Assembly: GCA_029557895.1 (NCBI GenBank)
Contig: JAKQHT010000023.1
Location: forward strand, 62,001 to 126,000
Length of the DNA stretch: 64,000 bases
Source of the DNA: Bacteroidota bacterium
GTDB taxonomy: Bacteria; Bacteroidota; Bacteroidia; Flavobacteriales; Flavobacteriaceae
Direction of reading: 5' to 3'
Positions within the stretch are counted from its first letter, which is position 1. Each line of letters begins with the position of its first letter. The notes under the pieces are model-generated. The model saw nothing but the letters and a program-made list of their open reading frames with translations, made no database searches and was not told the DNA's origin. The translations under genes and the position numbers were made by a program. Positions 55,384-63,746 of the stretch are shown one piece after another.

Positions 55384-55811
55384 AAATCAATTTAAGACAC
55401 TTTAAGAGGTTTTTTCAATACGGCTCGGTGTAAGAGGCGAAATATTTATGATACGGGCTTAAAAGCGTGTTTTTGAAAGCCAATTTCCATAAGTGTTTTT
55501 TATAACGAATCAACAATCGATTAATTTTATTTATAAGTAGGGGCCGGATTAAAATTTACCCAATAATTTGCATATGTTTCATTTTGGTCGCAACGTCGTT
55601 ATCTTTTTTGAGATAGCACGCAGCCAACTTAAAAAAACAGGCCTTGTGCAGTCCGTGAACTATAATTTTCATGGGTATCCGATGAATATGTATTTTGCTC
55701 CAATAAGGCCACAAACATGCTCACATTATAAATTTAAACCAGCTCTTAAAAAGAAAGTGTTTTTCTGCAATACTTTTCTACATTTGCAAAAATTTTAATG
55801 TTTCTAAAAGA
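55384..55811. other. 428-base gap before ompH, with a candidate promoter
   Basis: TACATTTG at 55779-55786 fully matches TAnnTTTG and lies 25 bases before the ompH ATG. No -33 box at standard spacing. A 76-codon frame at 55568-55798 runs through the promoter-like region and is not convincing. The rest is A/T-rich with no recognised feature. Confidence 0.55.
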
Positions 55812-56324
55812 ATGAAAAAATCACTATTGATTGTTTTGGGATGTTTGACATTTGCATCGTGCCAAAAGGAAATGAAAACCGGTTATGTTGACAACAACAA
55901 GCTTATCAACGAATATCAAAAGAAAAAAGACATTGAGGCATCGGTAAAATCAAAAATTGAAGCCTTTGACAGGCGAGTTGACAGTATTGGCAAAGCATTC
56001 CAGGCCGAGGCTCAAGACTTTCAGCTAAAAGCATCCGGGATGTCACAAAAAGCCGCACAGGAACAATACCAGTTGCTTGGCCAAAAGCAGCAGCGCCTAC
56101 AACAGCAGTTCCAAATGGAAGAGCAAACCATACAAAGGGAGAGCCAAACCAAAATTGACACCTTGATAAAAGAAGTAAGAAACTTCATTAAGGATTATGG
56201 CAAAAAGAACGGCTATACCTATATTTTGGGCAGCAATGAAGCCGGAAGTGTACTTTATGGAGAAGAAAGTAAAGACCTAACCGATGAAATCCTTGGTGAA
56301 CTGAACAAGGCTTATAAAAAATAA
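55812..56324 (+). CDS. OmpH/Skp-family periplasmic chaperone-like lipoprotein
   Basis: A 170-residue protein with a lipobox ending LTFASC (Cys at about residue 17), so it is probably anchored rather than free like E. coli Skp. Residues of about 40-120 are a charged, Gln/Glu-rich coiled-coil (DIEASVKSKIEAFDRRVDSI, QKQQRLQQQFQMEEQTIQRE), and the C-terminal part (YGKKNGYTYILGSNEAGSVL) is the typical end of the OmpH family. It likely holds unfolded outer-membrane proteins. A hairpin terminator follows directly. Confidence 0.85.
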   Translation: MKKSLLIVLGCLTFASCQKEMKTGYVDNNKLINEYQKKKDIEASVKSKIEAFDRRVDSIGKAFQAEAQDFQLKASGMSQKAAQEQYQLLGQKQQRLQQQFQMEEQTIQRESQTKIDTLIKEVRNFIKDYGKKNGYTYILGSNEAGSVLYGEESKDLTDEILGELNKAYKK

Positions 56325-56331
56325 TTTTCCC

Positions 56332-56370
56332 AAAACTTTTCCAAAGTTGGCCAACTTTGGAAAAGTTTTT
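56332..56370. terminator. large bidirectional hairpin between ompH and holB
   Basis: A 38-base perfect palindrome: AAAACTTTTCCAAAGTTGG immediately followed by its reverse complement, ending in a T run (and in A/T on the other side). It sits between convergent genes. Confidence 0.88.
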
Positions 56371-56379
56371 TCTTGCCCT

Positions 56380-57537
56380 TCAACTCCCTTCTTTTAGGTA
56401 AATCTGCCGTGTCAGCTTGATGGAAAGATCCGTAAAGATAATCTTGGAATTGCCATTTCGCTCTATTTCATAAATGGCACTTTGCAATTCTTCACAAATC
56501 TGTAAGATATTGTCTCCATGCACATAAGGCGCAAAATTTTCGAGTTTAAAGTTTTCTGTTTTTGGAGCAACATAAACTAATTGTGGGACTTCATAATTTA
56601 ACAACATAGCCTGCCTAAAAAAATCGAGGCAAAAAAGCAAAAATTTTTTTTGGGTTTCCCTACCTGTTTTGGCCATCTCTTCGCTCCATTTGAGAAGGTT
56701 GTGGATAGCGCTTTTATCTCTTTGCGCTTTAAATGCACCCCGCATCAATGAAACAAACCATGCTTCAAACTCCAAGTCTTCGGAGTCTCGGTACACGAGG
56801 TCACAAGCTTTGTTATAATTGCCATCGGACTGATGGGCTATTGTTGTTGCGGTCGGCTCGTCCAAATCGAAATTTTTAATAAGCGCATCGCGTATGACCG
56901 ATTCTGCCAACCTCGGAAAATGCAACACTTGGCATCTGGAACGAATGGTGTTGATTATTTGTCCTTCGTCTTCGGCTATCAGGATAAAAACAGTCTTGTT
57001 GGGCGGTTCTTCTATCAATTTCAGAAGCTTGTTGGAGGCAGCAATGTTCATTTTCTCGGCCATCCAGATGATCATCACTTTATACCCGCCCTCATAGGAT
57101 TTCAGGGATAAGGCTTTTACTATATCTTGTGCCTCATCAACACCTATTTGCCCTTGCTTGTTCTCTATGTCAAGCAATTTGTACCAATCAAACAGATTGC
57201 CGTAAGGTTGCTCGGCAAGCAGTTGCCGCCATTCTGCCATAAAATGGTTAGAAACCGGATGGCTTTTTACCTTGTCGGTTGCGGCCACAGGAAAGGCAAA
57301 GTGAAGGTCGGGATGACTAAAGTTTTTGAATTTCAGGTTGCAGCTTTCGTTTCCGCCTTCGTTTTCCTTGTTTTTATTACGGCACAGTATGTACCGGGCA
57401 TAGGCTATGGCCATGGGCAATGTGCCACAACCTTCGGGCCCAACAAACAATTGTGCATGCGAAATCCGACCGTTGTCCGCGCTTTTGACGAGGTGGCTCT
57501 TGAGGTGTTCTTGTCCTAAAATTTCTGAAAACAGCAT
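56380..57537 (-). CDS. holB: DNA polymerase III delta' subunit-like ATPase
   Basis: Clamp-loader subunit of the replicative polymerase. The 385 residues start at the ATG at 57537 ([16 protein letters not shown]). The AAA+ fold is visible: the P-loop-like [18 protein letters not shown], without the canonical GKT as in other delta' proteins, [15 protein letters not shown], and the SRC motif region [14 protein letters not shown] zinc-type Cys pair is present but not four in a row. It is divergent from pgk; its start codon lies unusually near a promoter-like box. Confidence 0.88.
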   Translation of the reverse strand: MLFSEILGQEHLKSHLVKSADNGRISHAQLFVGPEGCGTLPMAIAYARYILCRNKNKENEGGNESCNLKFKNFSHPDLHFAFPVAATDKVKSHPVSNHFMAEWRQLLAEQPYGNLFDWYKLLDIENKQGQIGVDEAQDIVKALSLKSYEGGYKVMIIWMAEKMNIAASNKLLKLIEEPPNKTVFILIAEDEGQIINTIRSRCQVLHFPRLAESVIRDALIKNFDLDEPTATTIAHQSDGNYNKACDLVYRDSEDLEFEAWFVSLMRGAFKAQRDKSAIHNLLKWSEEMAKTGRETQKKFLLFCLDFFRQAMLLNYEVPQLVYVAPKTENFKLENFAPYVHGDNILQICEELQSAIYEIERNGNSKIIFTDLSIKLTRQIYLKEGS

Positions 57538-57540
57538 GGA

Positions 57541-57548
57541 CAAAGATA
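57541..57548 (-). promoter_or_regulatory. -7 promoter box abutting the holB start codon
   Basis: Minus-strand TATCTTTG fully matches TAnnTTTG and is followed by TCC and then the holB ATG. A TTGG lies 18 bases upstream as a -33 candidate. The expected transcript start coincides with the A of the ATG, which suggests a leaderless message. Confidence 0.55.
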
Positions 57549-57586
57549 CTTTTTTATTAAGATATGCCAATTGTTGAAATTCGCTT

Positions 57587-57616
57587 TTTGTCATGGTCCT
57601 TATTTGGTTAAATTTG
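57587..57616 (+). promoter_or_regulatory. promoter of pgk
   Basis: TTTG at 57587-57590, an 18-base spacer, then TAAATTTG at 57609-57616: a complete match to the Bacteroidota -33/-7 consensus, with a predicted leader of about 20 bases before the pgk ATG. The best-supported promoter in the window. Confidence 0.72.
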
Positions 57617-57642
57617 CAGTGCAACATTTAAAGATATTCTCG

Positions 57643-58833
57643 ATGAAAACCATAAACGACTTCAATTTCAAAAACGAAAAAGCTTTAATACGCGTTGACT
57701 TTAACGTACCACTCAACGATCATTTTCAAGTAACCGATACCACGCGTATTGCTGCTGCAAAACCAACAATCGATAAAATATTGGGCGATGGTGGAAGCTG
57801 TATTTTGATGTCACATTTGGGGCGGCCCAAAGGAAAACAGGACGAATTTTCATTGCGGCACATCGTAAAATCGGTTGAAAAGGTAATGGGACGCAGCGTT
57901 GCTTTTGCAGATGATTGCGTGGGAGCAACAGCAGAAAAGGCAGCAAATGATTTACAACCGGGACAAATATTGCTATTGGAAAATTTGCGGTTTTACAAAG
58001 AAGAAGAAGCGGGTGATGTCAATTTTGCAAAGCAATTGTCTGCACATGGCGACATTTATGTAAACGACGCTTTTGGAACAGCACACCGTGCACACGCATC
58101 TACAACCATTGTGGCACAGTTTTTCCCAAATAAAAAATGTTTTGGCGCTTTAATGGCACAAGAAATAGACAGTATCGACAAAGTGATGAAAACGGGCGAA
58201 AAACCCGTCTTGGCAGTACTTGGCGGTGCAAAAGTATCTTCAAAAATCACGATTATCGAGAACATTCTTGATAAAGTTGACCATTTGATTATCGGTGGCG
58301 GTATGACATTTACCTTTGTCAAAGCCCAGGGCGGTAAGGTAGGCAATTCAATTTGTGAAGATGACAAAATAGATTTGGCATTGGACATTTTAAAACAAGC
58401 GGAGGCCAAAGGCGTTCAAGTACATTTACCTGTAGATGTAGTTGCTGCAGACGCATTCAGCAATACCGCCAACACACAGGTTGCAGCAGTAACGGCAATT
58501 CCCGACGGCTGGCAAGGATTGGATGCGGGTCCAAAATCCTTGCAAATGTTCCACGATGTTGTTATGAAATGCAAAACCATTTTATGGAACGGCCCGTTGG
58601 GTGTTTTTGAAATGGAAACCTTTGCAAAAGGCACAATAGCACTGGGCAATTCCATAGCCGAAGCAACCAAAAACGGAGCGTTTTCATTGGTCGGCGGCGG
58701 CGATTCTGTTGCAGCGGTAAAGCAGTTTGGGTTTGAAGACAAAGTGAGCTATGTAAGTACTGGTGGTGGCGCAATGCTTGAAAGCCTTGAAGGACAGACC
58801 TTACCGGGAATAGCGGCCATTCTAAACGACTAA
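57643..58833 (+). CDS. pgk: phosphoglycerate kinase
   Basis: Converts 1,3-bisphosphoglycerate and ADP to 3-phosphoglycerate and ATP in glycolysis, and the reverse in gluconeogenesis. The 396 residues carry the signature [13 protein letters not shown] (start), [10 protein letters not shown], the substrate loop [14 protein letters not shown] and the nucleotide-binding GGAKVSSKI and GGGDSVAAV. The ATG at 57643 is chosen because the protein begins [20 protein letters not shown]; the open frame reaches 57571 but overlaps the divergent promoter region. Highly expressed glycolytic gene with a textbook promoter. Confidence 0.97.
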   Translation: MKTINDFNFKNEKALIRVDFNVPLNDHFQVTDTTRIAAAKPTIDKILGDGGSCILMSHLGRPKGKQDEFSLRHIVKSVEKVMGRSVAFADDCVGATAEKAANDLQPGQILLLENLRFYKEEEAGDVNFAKQLSAHGDIYVNDAFGTAHRAHASTTIVAQFFPNKKCFGALMAQEIDSIDKVMKTGEKPVLAVLGGAKVSSKITIIENILDKVDHLIIGGGMTFTFVKAQGGKVGNSICEDDKIDLALDILKQAEAKGVQVHLPVDVVAADAFSNTANTQVAAVTAIPDGWQGLDAGPKSLQMFHDVVMKCKTILWNGPLGVFEMETFAKGTIALGNSIAEATKNGAFSLVGGGDSVAAVKQFGFEDKVSYVSTGGGAMLESLEGQTLPGIAAILND

Positions 58834-58968
58834 AATCATCGACGAAACACACAAAATTGCCGATAAAAAACATTTTATAATGTTAAAATCTTGTAATATA
58901 TAAACAATTTGAATATTATTGTAAGATTTTAGCACTTATAGCGTTTGTGTATTTATAATTAATAGCCG

Positions 58969-60534
58969 ATGAACCTACGACCCATAACCCTAACGATGAG
59001 TCTTTTTTTGGCATGTAATCTTGGCATGGCCCAATCAGAGTCGGGTTTGACACAGGACAATAGCCCCGACCTTGCAACCATTGACCCCGTTATCCAAGCT
59101 TCCGAGACAGGAAGCGCTACGACTTTGACCACCAAAGACAGTATCAAGCAAAAAGTTTTTCTTGACAACCAACAAGCATCCATATATGATGAAAAGTGGC
59201 TTGAGGAGCTATACAGCAACACCCTTTATGACACCATTTACGAATCCATATTGGACATAAAGTTTGACGAAGTCGATTTTCCGGAGCTCCCTACGGACAC
59301 CCTGAAAAAGCGACTCGAAAAAATGGGCTCCAAGACGCCCTTCAATATTGAGTATAATCCAGGACTTGAGAGCGTTATCAAATCGTATTTGAAAAACCGA
59401 AGAACCACATTGCAAAAGTTGATGGCATTGAGCGAATACTATTTCCCATTGTTTGAGAAAGAACTCGACAACATGGATGTACCGCTTGAAATCAAATATT
59501 TGGCAATCGTAGAATCCGCCTTAAAACCAAGAGCCAAATCACGCGTTGGCGCCACAGGCCTTTGGCAGTTTATGTACCCGACGGGGAAAATGTACGGTCT
59601 CAACGTCACCAGTTATGTTGACGACAGGTGCGACCCCATAAAATCGACCATTGCAGCCAGCAAATACCTTGCAAAGTTGTACGAAATTTTTGGAGATTGG
59701 GACTTGGCCCTTGCGGCCTATAATTCCGGTCCGGGCAACGTCAGTAAAGCCATTCGGCGCTCGGGAGGATACCAGAATTACTGGAACCTCCGTCCGCATT
59801 TGCCTCGTGAAACAGCCGGTTACCTTCCAGCATTTTTGGCAACTATGTACATTTTTGAATATGCCGAAGCCCATGGATTCAAGAAAGCGGCTTCTGGATA
59901 CCGCTATATGGAAACCGATACCATCCACGTAAAACAAACCATCAGTCTCGACCAAGTGTCTGAACTAATGGACATTCCAATTGAAGAATTGCAATTTCTT
60001 AACCCTGCCTACAAGCTAGACATCATCCCATATGTTGAGGAAGAAAATTACACATTGCGATTGCCCAGACATGCCGTTGGTAAATTTGTCACAAACGAAA
60101 AAGAAATTTACGCACACGTACAAGCAGAGCTTGATAAGCGCGAAAAGCCACTTCCACAGTTGTTTCAGCAGGACAGCAAGTTGACTTATAAGGTTCGTTC
60201 GGGAGATTATTTGGGCAAAATTGCCAGAAATTACGGTGTGCGTTTAAGCGATTTAAAAAAGTGGAACGGATTGAGGAGCAATGATTTGAAAGTAGGACAG
60301 CGCCTTGTTATCTATTCCAAAAGTGCAGTAACCACCACAGTTACCAAACCGGCAGCAAGTACCGTGAAGGTGGCTGCTTCGGAGAACCAAAAAACCTATA
60401 CGGTAAAAAAAGGCGACTCGTTGTGGAGCATTTCACAAAAATTTTCCGGAGTTTCTGTTGACGATATTAAAGAATGGAACGATATTAGTGGTAACAATTT
60501 AAAAGTAGGAACCACCCTAAAAATATCTAAATGA
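58969..60534 (+). CDS. lytic transglycosylase with LysM repeats (MltD-like)
   Basis: A 521-residue secreted peptidoglycan lyase. A signal peptide ends near residue 22 (LACNLGMAQ). The SLT catalytic domain is about 165-320, with the catalytic glutamate in IVESALKPRAKSRVGATGLW and AAYNSGPGNVSKAIRR. Two clear LysM modules bind the cell wall: YKVRSGDYLGKIARNYGVRL and YTVKKGDSLWSISQKFSG. A third, weaker LysM-like region lies near residue 325 (LDQVSELMDIPIEELQFLNP). It overlaps the DUF4837 gene by four bases (ATGA), so the two are coupled. Confidence 0.92.
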   Translation: MNLRPITLTMSLFLACNLGMAQSESGLTQDNSPDLATIDPVIQASETGSATTLTTKDSIKQKVFLDNQQASIYDEKWLEELYSNTLYDTIYESILDIKFDEVDFPELPTDTLKKRLEKMGSKTPFNIEYNPGLESVIKSYLKNRRTTLQKLMALSEYYFPLFEKELDNMDVPLEIKYLAIVESALKPRAKSRVGATGLWQFMYPTGKMYGLNVTSYVDDRCDPIKSTIAASKYLAKLYEIFGDWDLALAAYNSGPGNVSKAIRRSGGYQNYWNLRPHLPRETAGYLPAFLATMYIFEYAEAHGFKKAASGYRYMETDTIHVKQTISLDQVSELMDIPIEELQFLNPAYKLDIIPYVEEENYTLRLPRHAVGKFVTNEKEIYAHVQAELDKREKPLPQLFQQDSKLTYKVRSGDYLGKIARNYGVRLSDLKKWNGLRSNDLKVGQRLVIYSKSAVTTTVTKPAASTVKVAASENQKTYTVKKGDSLWSISQKFSGVSVDDIKEWNDISGNNLKVGTTLKISK

Positions 60535-61508
60535 AACGTTTTCCGCTAATTGCCATTTTTTCGCTCTTAACTTTGATAAATTGTGATGAAAGACCCAACC
60601 AAAAACTGATACCACAGTCCTCGGGCAACATCAATACACTGTTGGTCGTAATTGACAATTTGCTTTGGGACGATTCAGTAGGAGAAGGCATTCGCGAAGC
60701 GTTTGCCGCTCCCGTACAAGGACTTACCAACGAAGAACCGATTTTTTCAATCAGCCAGATGCCCACTTCGGTTTTTTCGGGTTTTGCCACAAAAAACCGG
60801 ATTGTTCTGAAGATCGATAAAGGCAGTCCTGCCGGAGTTGCATTTCACAAAGACGCTTTGGCAATACCACAGACCATGGTAGTAATTTCCGGGAACACAA
60901 ATCAAGAAATCATCGACCAGATAGAAGCCAATGCCGATACAATCATAGCAACTTTCAAAAAAGAAGAAATCAAGGAAAAACAAAGGCGCATCAAGCTTTC
61001 ACTACACGACACAAAAGCCATACAGGAACAATTGGGCATCAACATTGATTTCCCGACCGTATATCGGATAGCAACCCACAGCGACAACTTTTTTTGGATC
61101 AGAAAGGACATCATTACGGGCAATATGGATTTTATGATTTACCAAGTACCCTTGGACAAGATCCGCAATACAGACAGCACATTGGTGGGGGATATCATCA
61201 AAATGCGCGATTCCATAGGTAAAGCACACATACAGAGCTCTACCGAAGGTGCTTATATGATTACGGAAGAAGCCTTTGCGCCCTATGTGTTCCAAACGAC
61301 CATAGACAATAAACCGACCATCGAGACCAAAGGCATCTGGGACATGAAAAACGCATTTATGTCCGGGCCGTTCATCAATTATGCCATTGAAGACAAGGCA
61401 AACAACCGATACCTGGTGCTCGAAGGCTATGTGTTTGCACCCTCTATTGAAAAGCGCGACTACGTTTTTGAACTTGAAGCAATATTAAGATCTGTAAAGT
61501 TTAAATAA
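60531..61508 (+). CDS. DUF4837 lipoprotein
   Basis: A 325-residue lipoprotein of the DUF4837 family, known almost only from Bacteroidota. The lipobox ends LTLINC (Cys at about residue 19). The family pattern is recognisable: NTLLVVIDNLLWDDSVGEGI, NRIVLKIDKGSPAGVAFHKD and the C-terminal YLVLEGYVFAPSIEKRDYVF. Function unknown. The close coupling to the transglycosylase gene suggests a cell-wall or envelope-maintenance role (inference). A terminator follows four bases past the stop. Confidence 0.85.
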   Translation: MKRFPLIAIFSLLTLINCDERPNQKLIPQSSGNINTLLVVIDNLLWDDSVGEGIREAFAAPVQGLTNEEPIFSISQMPTSVFSGFATKNRIVLKIDKGSPAGVAFHKDALAIPQTMVVISGNTNQEIIDQIEANADTIIATFKKEEIKEKQRRIKLSLHDTKAIQEQLGINIDFPTVYRIATHSDNFFWIRKDIITGNMDFMIYQVPLDKIRNTDSTLVGDIIKMRDSIGKAHIQSSTEGAYMITEEAFAPYVFQTTIDNKPTIETKGIWDMKNAFMSGPFINYAIEDKANNRYLVLEGYVFAPSIEKRDYVFELEAILRSVKFK

Positions 61509-61511
61509 AAC

Positions 61512-61541
61512 AAAAGGCCAACTGGAAAGCCGGCCTTTTGC
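61512..61541 (+). terminator. intrinsic terminator after the DUF4837 gene
   Basis: CAAAAGGCC pairs with GGCCTTTTG around a 12-base loop. The T run is four bases, short but adjacent to the stop codon. Confidence 0.7.
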
Positions 61542-61586
61542 TGATAAAAATGCGTTAGCGGTCAGCTAATAACCGACACAAAAGTT

Positions 61587-62210
61587 ATGACAGACAGAAA
61601 ATATTTAAACCAATTAAGAACACCGACAAAAGACAATCCGCTTAGAATTTTAATGAGTGCTTGTTTGTCGGGAATTACTTGCGGTTATGACAGTACTGCC
61701 AATGGCGAATACCCTACTGCTTTAAAAATTTTACAGTATGACACGGCTAAAGTCGTGAAGTTTTGTCCCGAAGAGTTTTCCTACGGAACGCCAAGAGAAA
61801 TGAGCGACATTCACGGTGGTACGGGATTTGACGTTTTGGAAGGCAAGGCAAAAGTGTTATCAGAAAGTGGGAAAGATTGGACAGAAGGAATAATTAAAGC
61901 CTCTGAAAAAATGCTTGAAATTGCTAAAAAAGAAAACATTGAAATTGCCGTATTAATGGACATAAGTGCTGCTTGTGGCAGTCAGGTAATTTATGATGGC
62001 AATAGATTTTCCGAAAATAAAGTGTATCAAATTGGCGCAGGTGTGGCTGCCGCACAATTAATAAGAAACGGATTTAAGGTGATAAGTCAAAGAGATTATG
62101 CGTCACTTGAAATTTTGTATTCAAAACTTAACCCTACACATCTAATTGACAAAACCAAAATTGACCACCACGAAATTGCGTGGTACAAAGAATATTTTAA
62201 TATGGACTAA
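61587..62210 (+). CDS. DUF523/TudS-family protein
   Basis: A 207-residue protein of the DUF523 family, which includes thiouracil desulfurase TudS, an iron-sulfur enzyme. The conserved cysteines are present: C26 and C32 in SACLSGITCGYDS, C60 in KFCPEEFS and C130 in SAACGSQV; three such cysteines hold the cluster in characterised members. It is longer than the usual 150 or so residues, with extra sequence at both ends. Its place inside a cassette-like insertion and its A/T-richer codon use point to horizontal acquisition. A role in RNA or metabolite desulfuration is inferred only from the family. Confidence 0.78.
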   Translation: MTDRKYLNQLRTPTKDNPLRILMSACLSGITCGYDSTANGEYPTALKILQYDTAKVVKFCPEEFSYGTPREMSDIHGGTGFDVLEGKAKVLSESGKDWTEGIIKASEKMLEIAKKENIEIAVLMDISAACGSQVIYDGNRFSENKVYQIGAGVAAAQLIRNGFKVISQRDYASLEILYSKLNPTHLIDKTKIDHHEIAWYKEYFNMD

Positions 62211-62227
62211 CATAAACTAAAAGAACT

Positions 62228-62407
62228 ATGAATAAACAGACAAATTATTTTTTTCTATCAGGTTTTTTCTTTGTGGTATTAATTATAATGGAATTTACCG
62301 ACATCTATGAACCGCCCATATGGTTTAAGGTATTTCTAATAATTTTATGCGTTGCTTTTTTAATTAGCGGATTTGCAAATAGGACAAAGGACAATAACAA
62401 GGAATGA
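62228..62407 (+). CDS. small hypothetical membrane protein, 59 residues
   Basis: A frame from ATG (62228) to TGA (62407), 17 bases after the DUF523 stop. It has two hydrophobic helices: about 8-22 (FFLSGFFFVVLIIME) and about 33-51 (FKVFLIILCVAFLISGFAN), ending in a charged tail (RTKDNNKE). Very A/T-rich: 14 G+C in 60 bases at 62221-62280. Position and size suggest it is a second gene of the same cassette. No family recognised. Confidence 0.6.
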   Translation: MNKQTNYFFLSGFFFVVLIIMEFTDIYEPPIWFKVFLIILCVAFLISGFANRTKDNNKE

Positions 62408-62423
62408 GAATAAAAATAGCCGA

Positions 62424-62556
62424 ACCGCTAACAAGGTATTGCCGCAATGGGGGGGGGGGTGAAGTGCTTCTATGAAACTTTTGTGGGTAAACGAACATTG
62501 CTGCATCTATTGAACATTAGTGCTAAAAATCCCCCACTGCGGCAATACCCAAAACG
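62424..62556 (+). repeat. attC-like long inverted repeat with G11 tract
   Basis: Core ACCGCTAAC at 62424-62432; then GGTATTGCCGCAATGGGGG (62435-62453) pairs with CCCCCACTGCGGCAATACC (62531-62549) over 19 bases with one mismatch, separated by 77 bases. The left arm runs into an 11-base G tract at 62449-62459. The loop contains a GAAGTGCTTC hairpin and two GAACATT copies. The size (about 130 bases) and layout fit large attC sites or a repeat family that mimics them. Confidence 0.5.
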
Positions 62557-62572
62557 GTAAAACCCAAAAGTC

Positions 62573-62764
62573 TTATTCTTTTTTATCTGAAGTATCCTTT
62601 TTTTCTGAATCGTCCTTGCTGGCGTCCTTAAATTCCTTGATCCCGCTTCCAAGTCCTCGCATTAATTCAGGGATTTTTTTTCCGCCGAACAATAACAGAA
62701 CCGCGAGCGCAATCAATACCCAAGAACCGGGTCCAATAGCCAATACAATGCTTGCTCCGCTCAT
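62573..62764 (-). CDS. tatA: twin-arginine translocase subunit TatA/TatE
   Basis: Small inner-membrane component of the Tat pathway, which exports folded proteins. The 63 residues contain one N-terminal helix ([20 protein letters not shown]) with the FGGKKIPEL motif that starts the amphipathic helix, and a charged cytoplasmic tail. No tatC or tatB is in the window; TatA of Bacteroidota often stands apart. It is divergent from the M23 peptidase gene at 62880 and convergent with the cassette. TatA versus TatB is decided by the short size. Confidence 0.9.
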   Translation of the reverse strand: MSGASIVLAIGPGSWVLIALAVLLLFGGKKIPELMRGLGSGIKEFKDASKDDSEKKDTSDKKE

Positions 62765-62863
62765 AACATTAAAATTTTGGACAAAGTTAGTAATTAAACT
62801 TCAATTGAAGCGTTAAAAATCAAATTTTAGATGAATGCAATCACCTCTTGGATGAATTTTGGT

Positions 62864-62871
62864 TAAATTTG
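62864..62871 (+). promoter_or_regulatory. -7 promoter box very close to the M23 peptidase start
   Basis: TAAATTTG fully matches TAnnTTTG and ends eight bases before the ATG at 62880. The expected leader is about five bases. No -33 TTTG at standard spacing. Confidence 0.5.
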
Positions 62872-62879
62872 TCATCATT

Positions 62880-63746
62880 ATGGCCGATAACAAAAAAGAA
62901 AAGAAATTTACAAGGAAGCTCCTCAACAAATACCGGTTGGTAGTTCTCAACGAAGACACATTTGAGGAACGTTTTGCCATGAAGCTCACGAGACTCAATG
63001 TGTTCGTTATCGTGTCGCTTACCACCATTGTTCTCGTGGCCGGAACCACCATCTTGATTGCCTTTACGCCGCTGCGCGAATTTATCCCCGGCTATTCATC
63101 GGCAACACTAAAGAAAAAAGCAACCGAACTGCACTTCAAGACCGATTCGCTCCAACAAGTAATTGACCTCAATGAAAAATATTTTGCATCAATAAGGCGC
63201 GTACTCACGGGAGATGTGAAAACCGTGGAATTTAATCGGGATTCGGTCATCGAAGCGGCCAAAGCAGATAGGGAAGCACTTGTACTTGCTGCTACGAAGG
63301 AAGACTCACTATTGCGCGAAAAGGTCGATAAGGAAGACAAGTATAATCTATTTGAATCGGCTATTTCCGAATCAAGTTTTGTACTGTTTCCGCCCGTTAA
63401 CGGAACCATTTCCGAACCCTATGACATAAAGTCCAAACATTTTGCGGTCGATGTTGTGGTTGCAAAAAACACACCGGTAAAGGCCACCGCCGATGGCACG
63501 GTCATCTTTGCCGAATGGACCGCCGAAACGGGCTATGTGGTCATCATTGAGCACAGCCAAGAATTGATATCGGTGTATAAGCACAACGAATCCTTGACCA
63601 AACAGCAGGGCGATTTGGTAAAAGCAGGTGAGGTCATTGCCATGGCCGGAAATTCCGGCGAATATACAACCGGGCCGCATCTGCATTTTGAGCTGTGGAG
63701 CAAGGGCTATCCGGTTAACCCTACCAATTTTATTGATTTCAAATAA
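62880..63746 (+). CDS. M23-family membrane-anchored metallopeptidase
   Basis: A 288-residue protein with a short cytoplasmic, Lys-rich N-terminus, one transmembrane helix at about 40-62 (VFVIVSLTTIVLVAGTTILI) and a periplasmic LysM-less M23 domain at about 170-285. The zinc motifs are HFAVD (HxxxD) and HLHFELW (HxH), with AGNSGEYTTGP before the second. It probably cleaves peptidoglycan cross-bridges or activates amidases; some relatives lack activity, but here the ligands are intact. The ATG at 62880 is chosen; seven codons upstream the frame reads through the promoter. The next gene starts by a TAATG overlap. Confidence 0.9.
   Translation: MADNKKEKKFTRKLLNKYRLVVLNEDTFEERFAMKLTRLNVFVIVSLTTIVLVAGTTILIAFTPLREFIPGYSSATLKKKATELHFKTDSLQQVIDLNEKYFASIRRVLTGDVKTVEFNRDSVIEAAKADREALVLAATKEDSLLREKVDKEDKYNLFESAISESSFVLFPPVNGTISEPYDIKSKHFAVDVVVAKNTPVKATADGTVIFAEWTAETGYVVIIEHSQELISVYKHNESLTKQQGDLVKAGEVIAMAGNSGEYTTGPHLHFELWSKGYPVNPTNFIDFK

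Larger units (their letters stand above)
61556..62556 (+). mobile_element. gene-cassette-like insertion with attC-like end
   Basis: About 1001 bases carrying the DUF523 gene and a small membrane-protein gene, both on the plus strand, ending in a large inverted repeat. GTTAGCGGT (61555-61563) at the left end is the exact reverse complement of ACCGCTAAC (62424-62432) at the start of that inverted repeat, as expected for an integron cassette, where the first bases of the cassette complete the attC core GTT site. The right junction reads AAAACG then GTAAAACCC. It lies between the terminator of the DUF4837 gene and tatA, so removing it would leave a normal-looking gap. No integrase is in the window. 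Confidence 0.5.
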
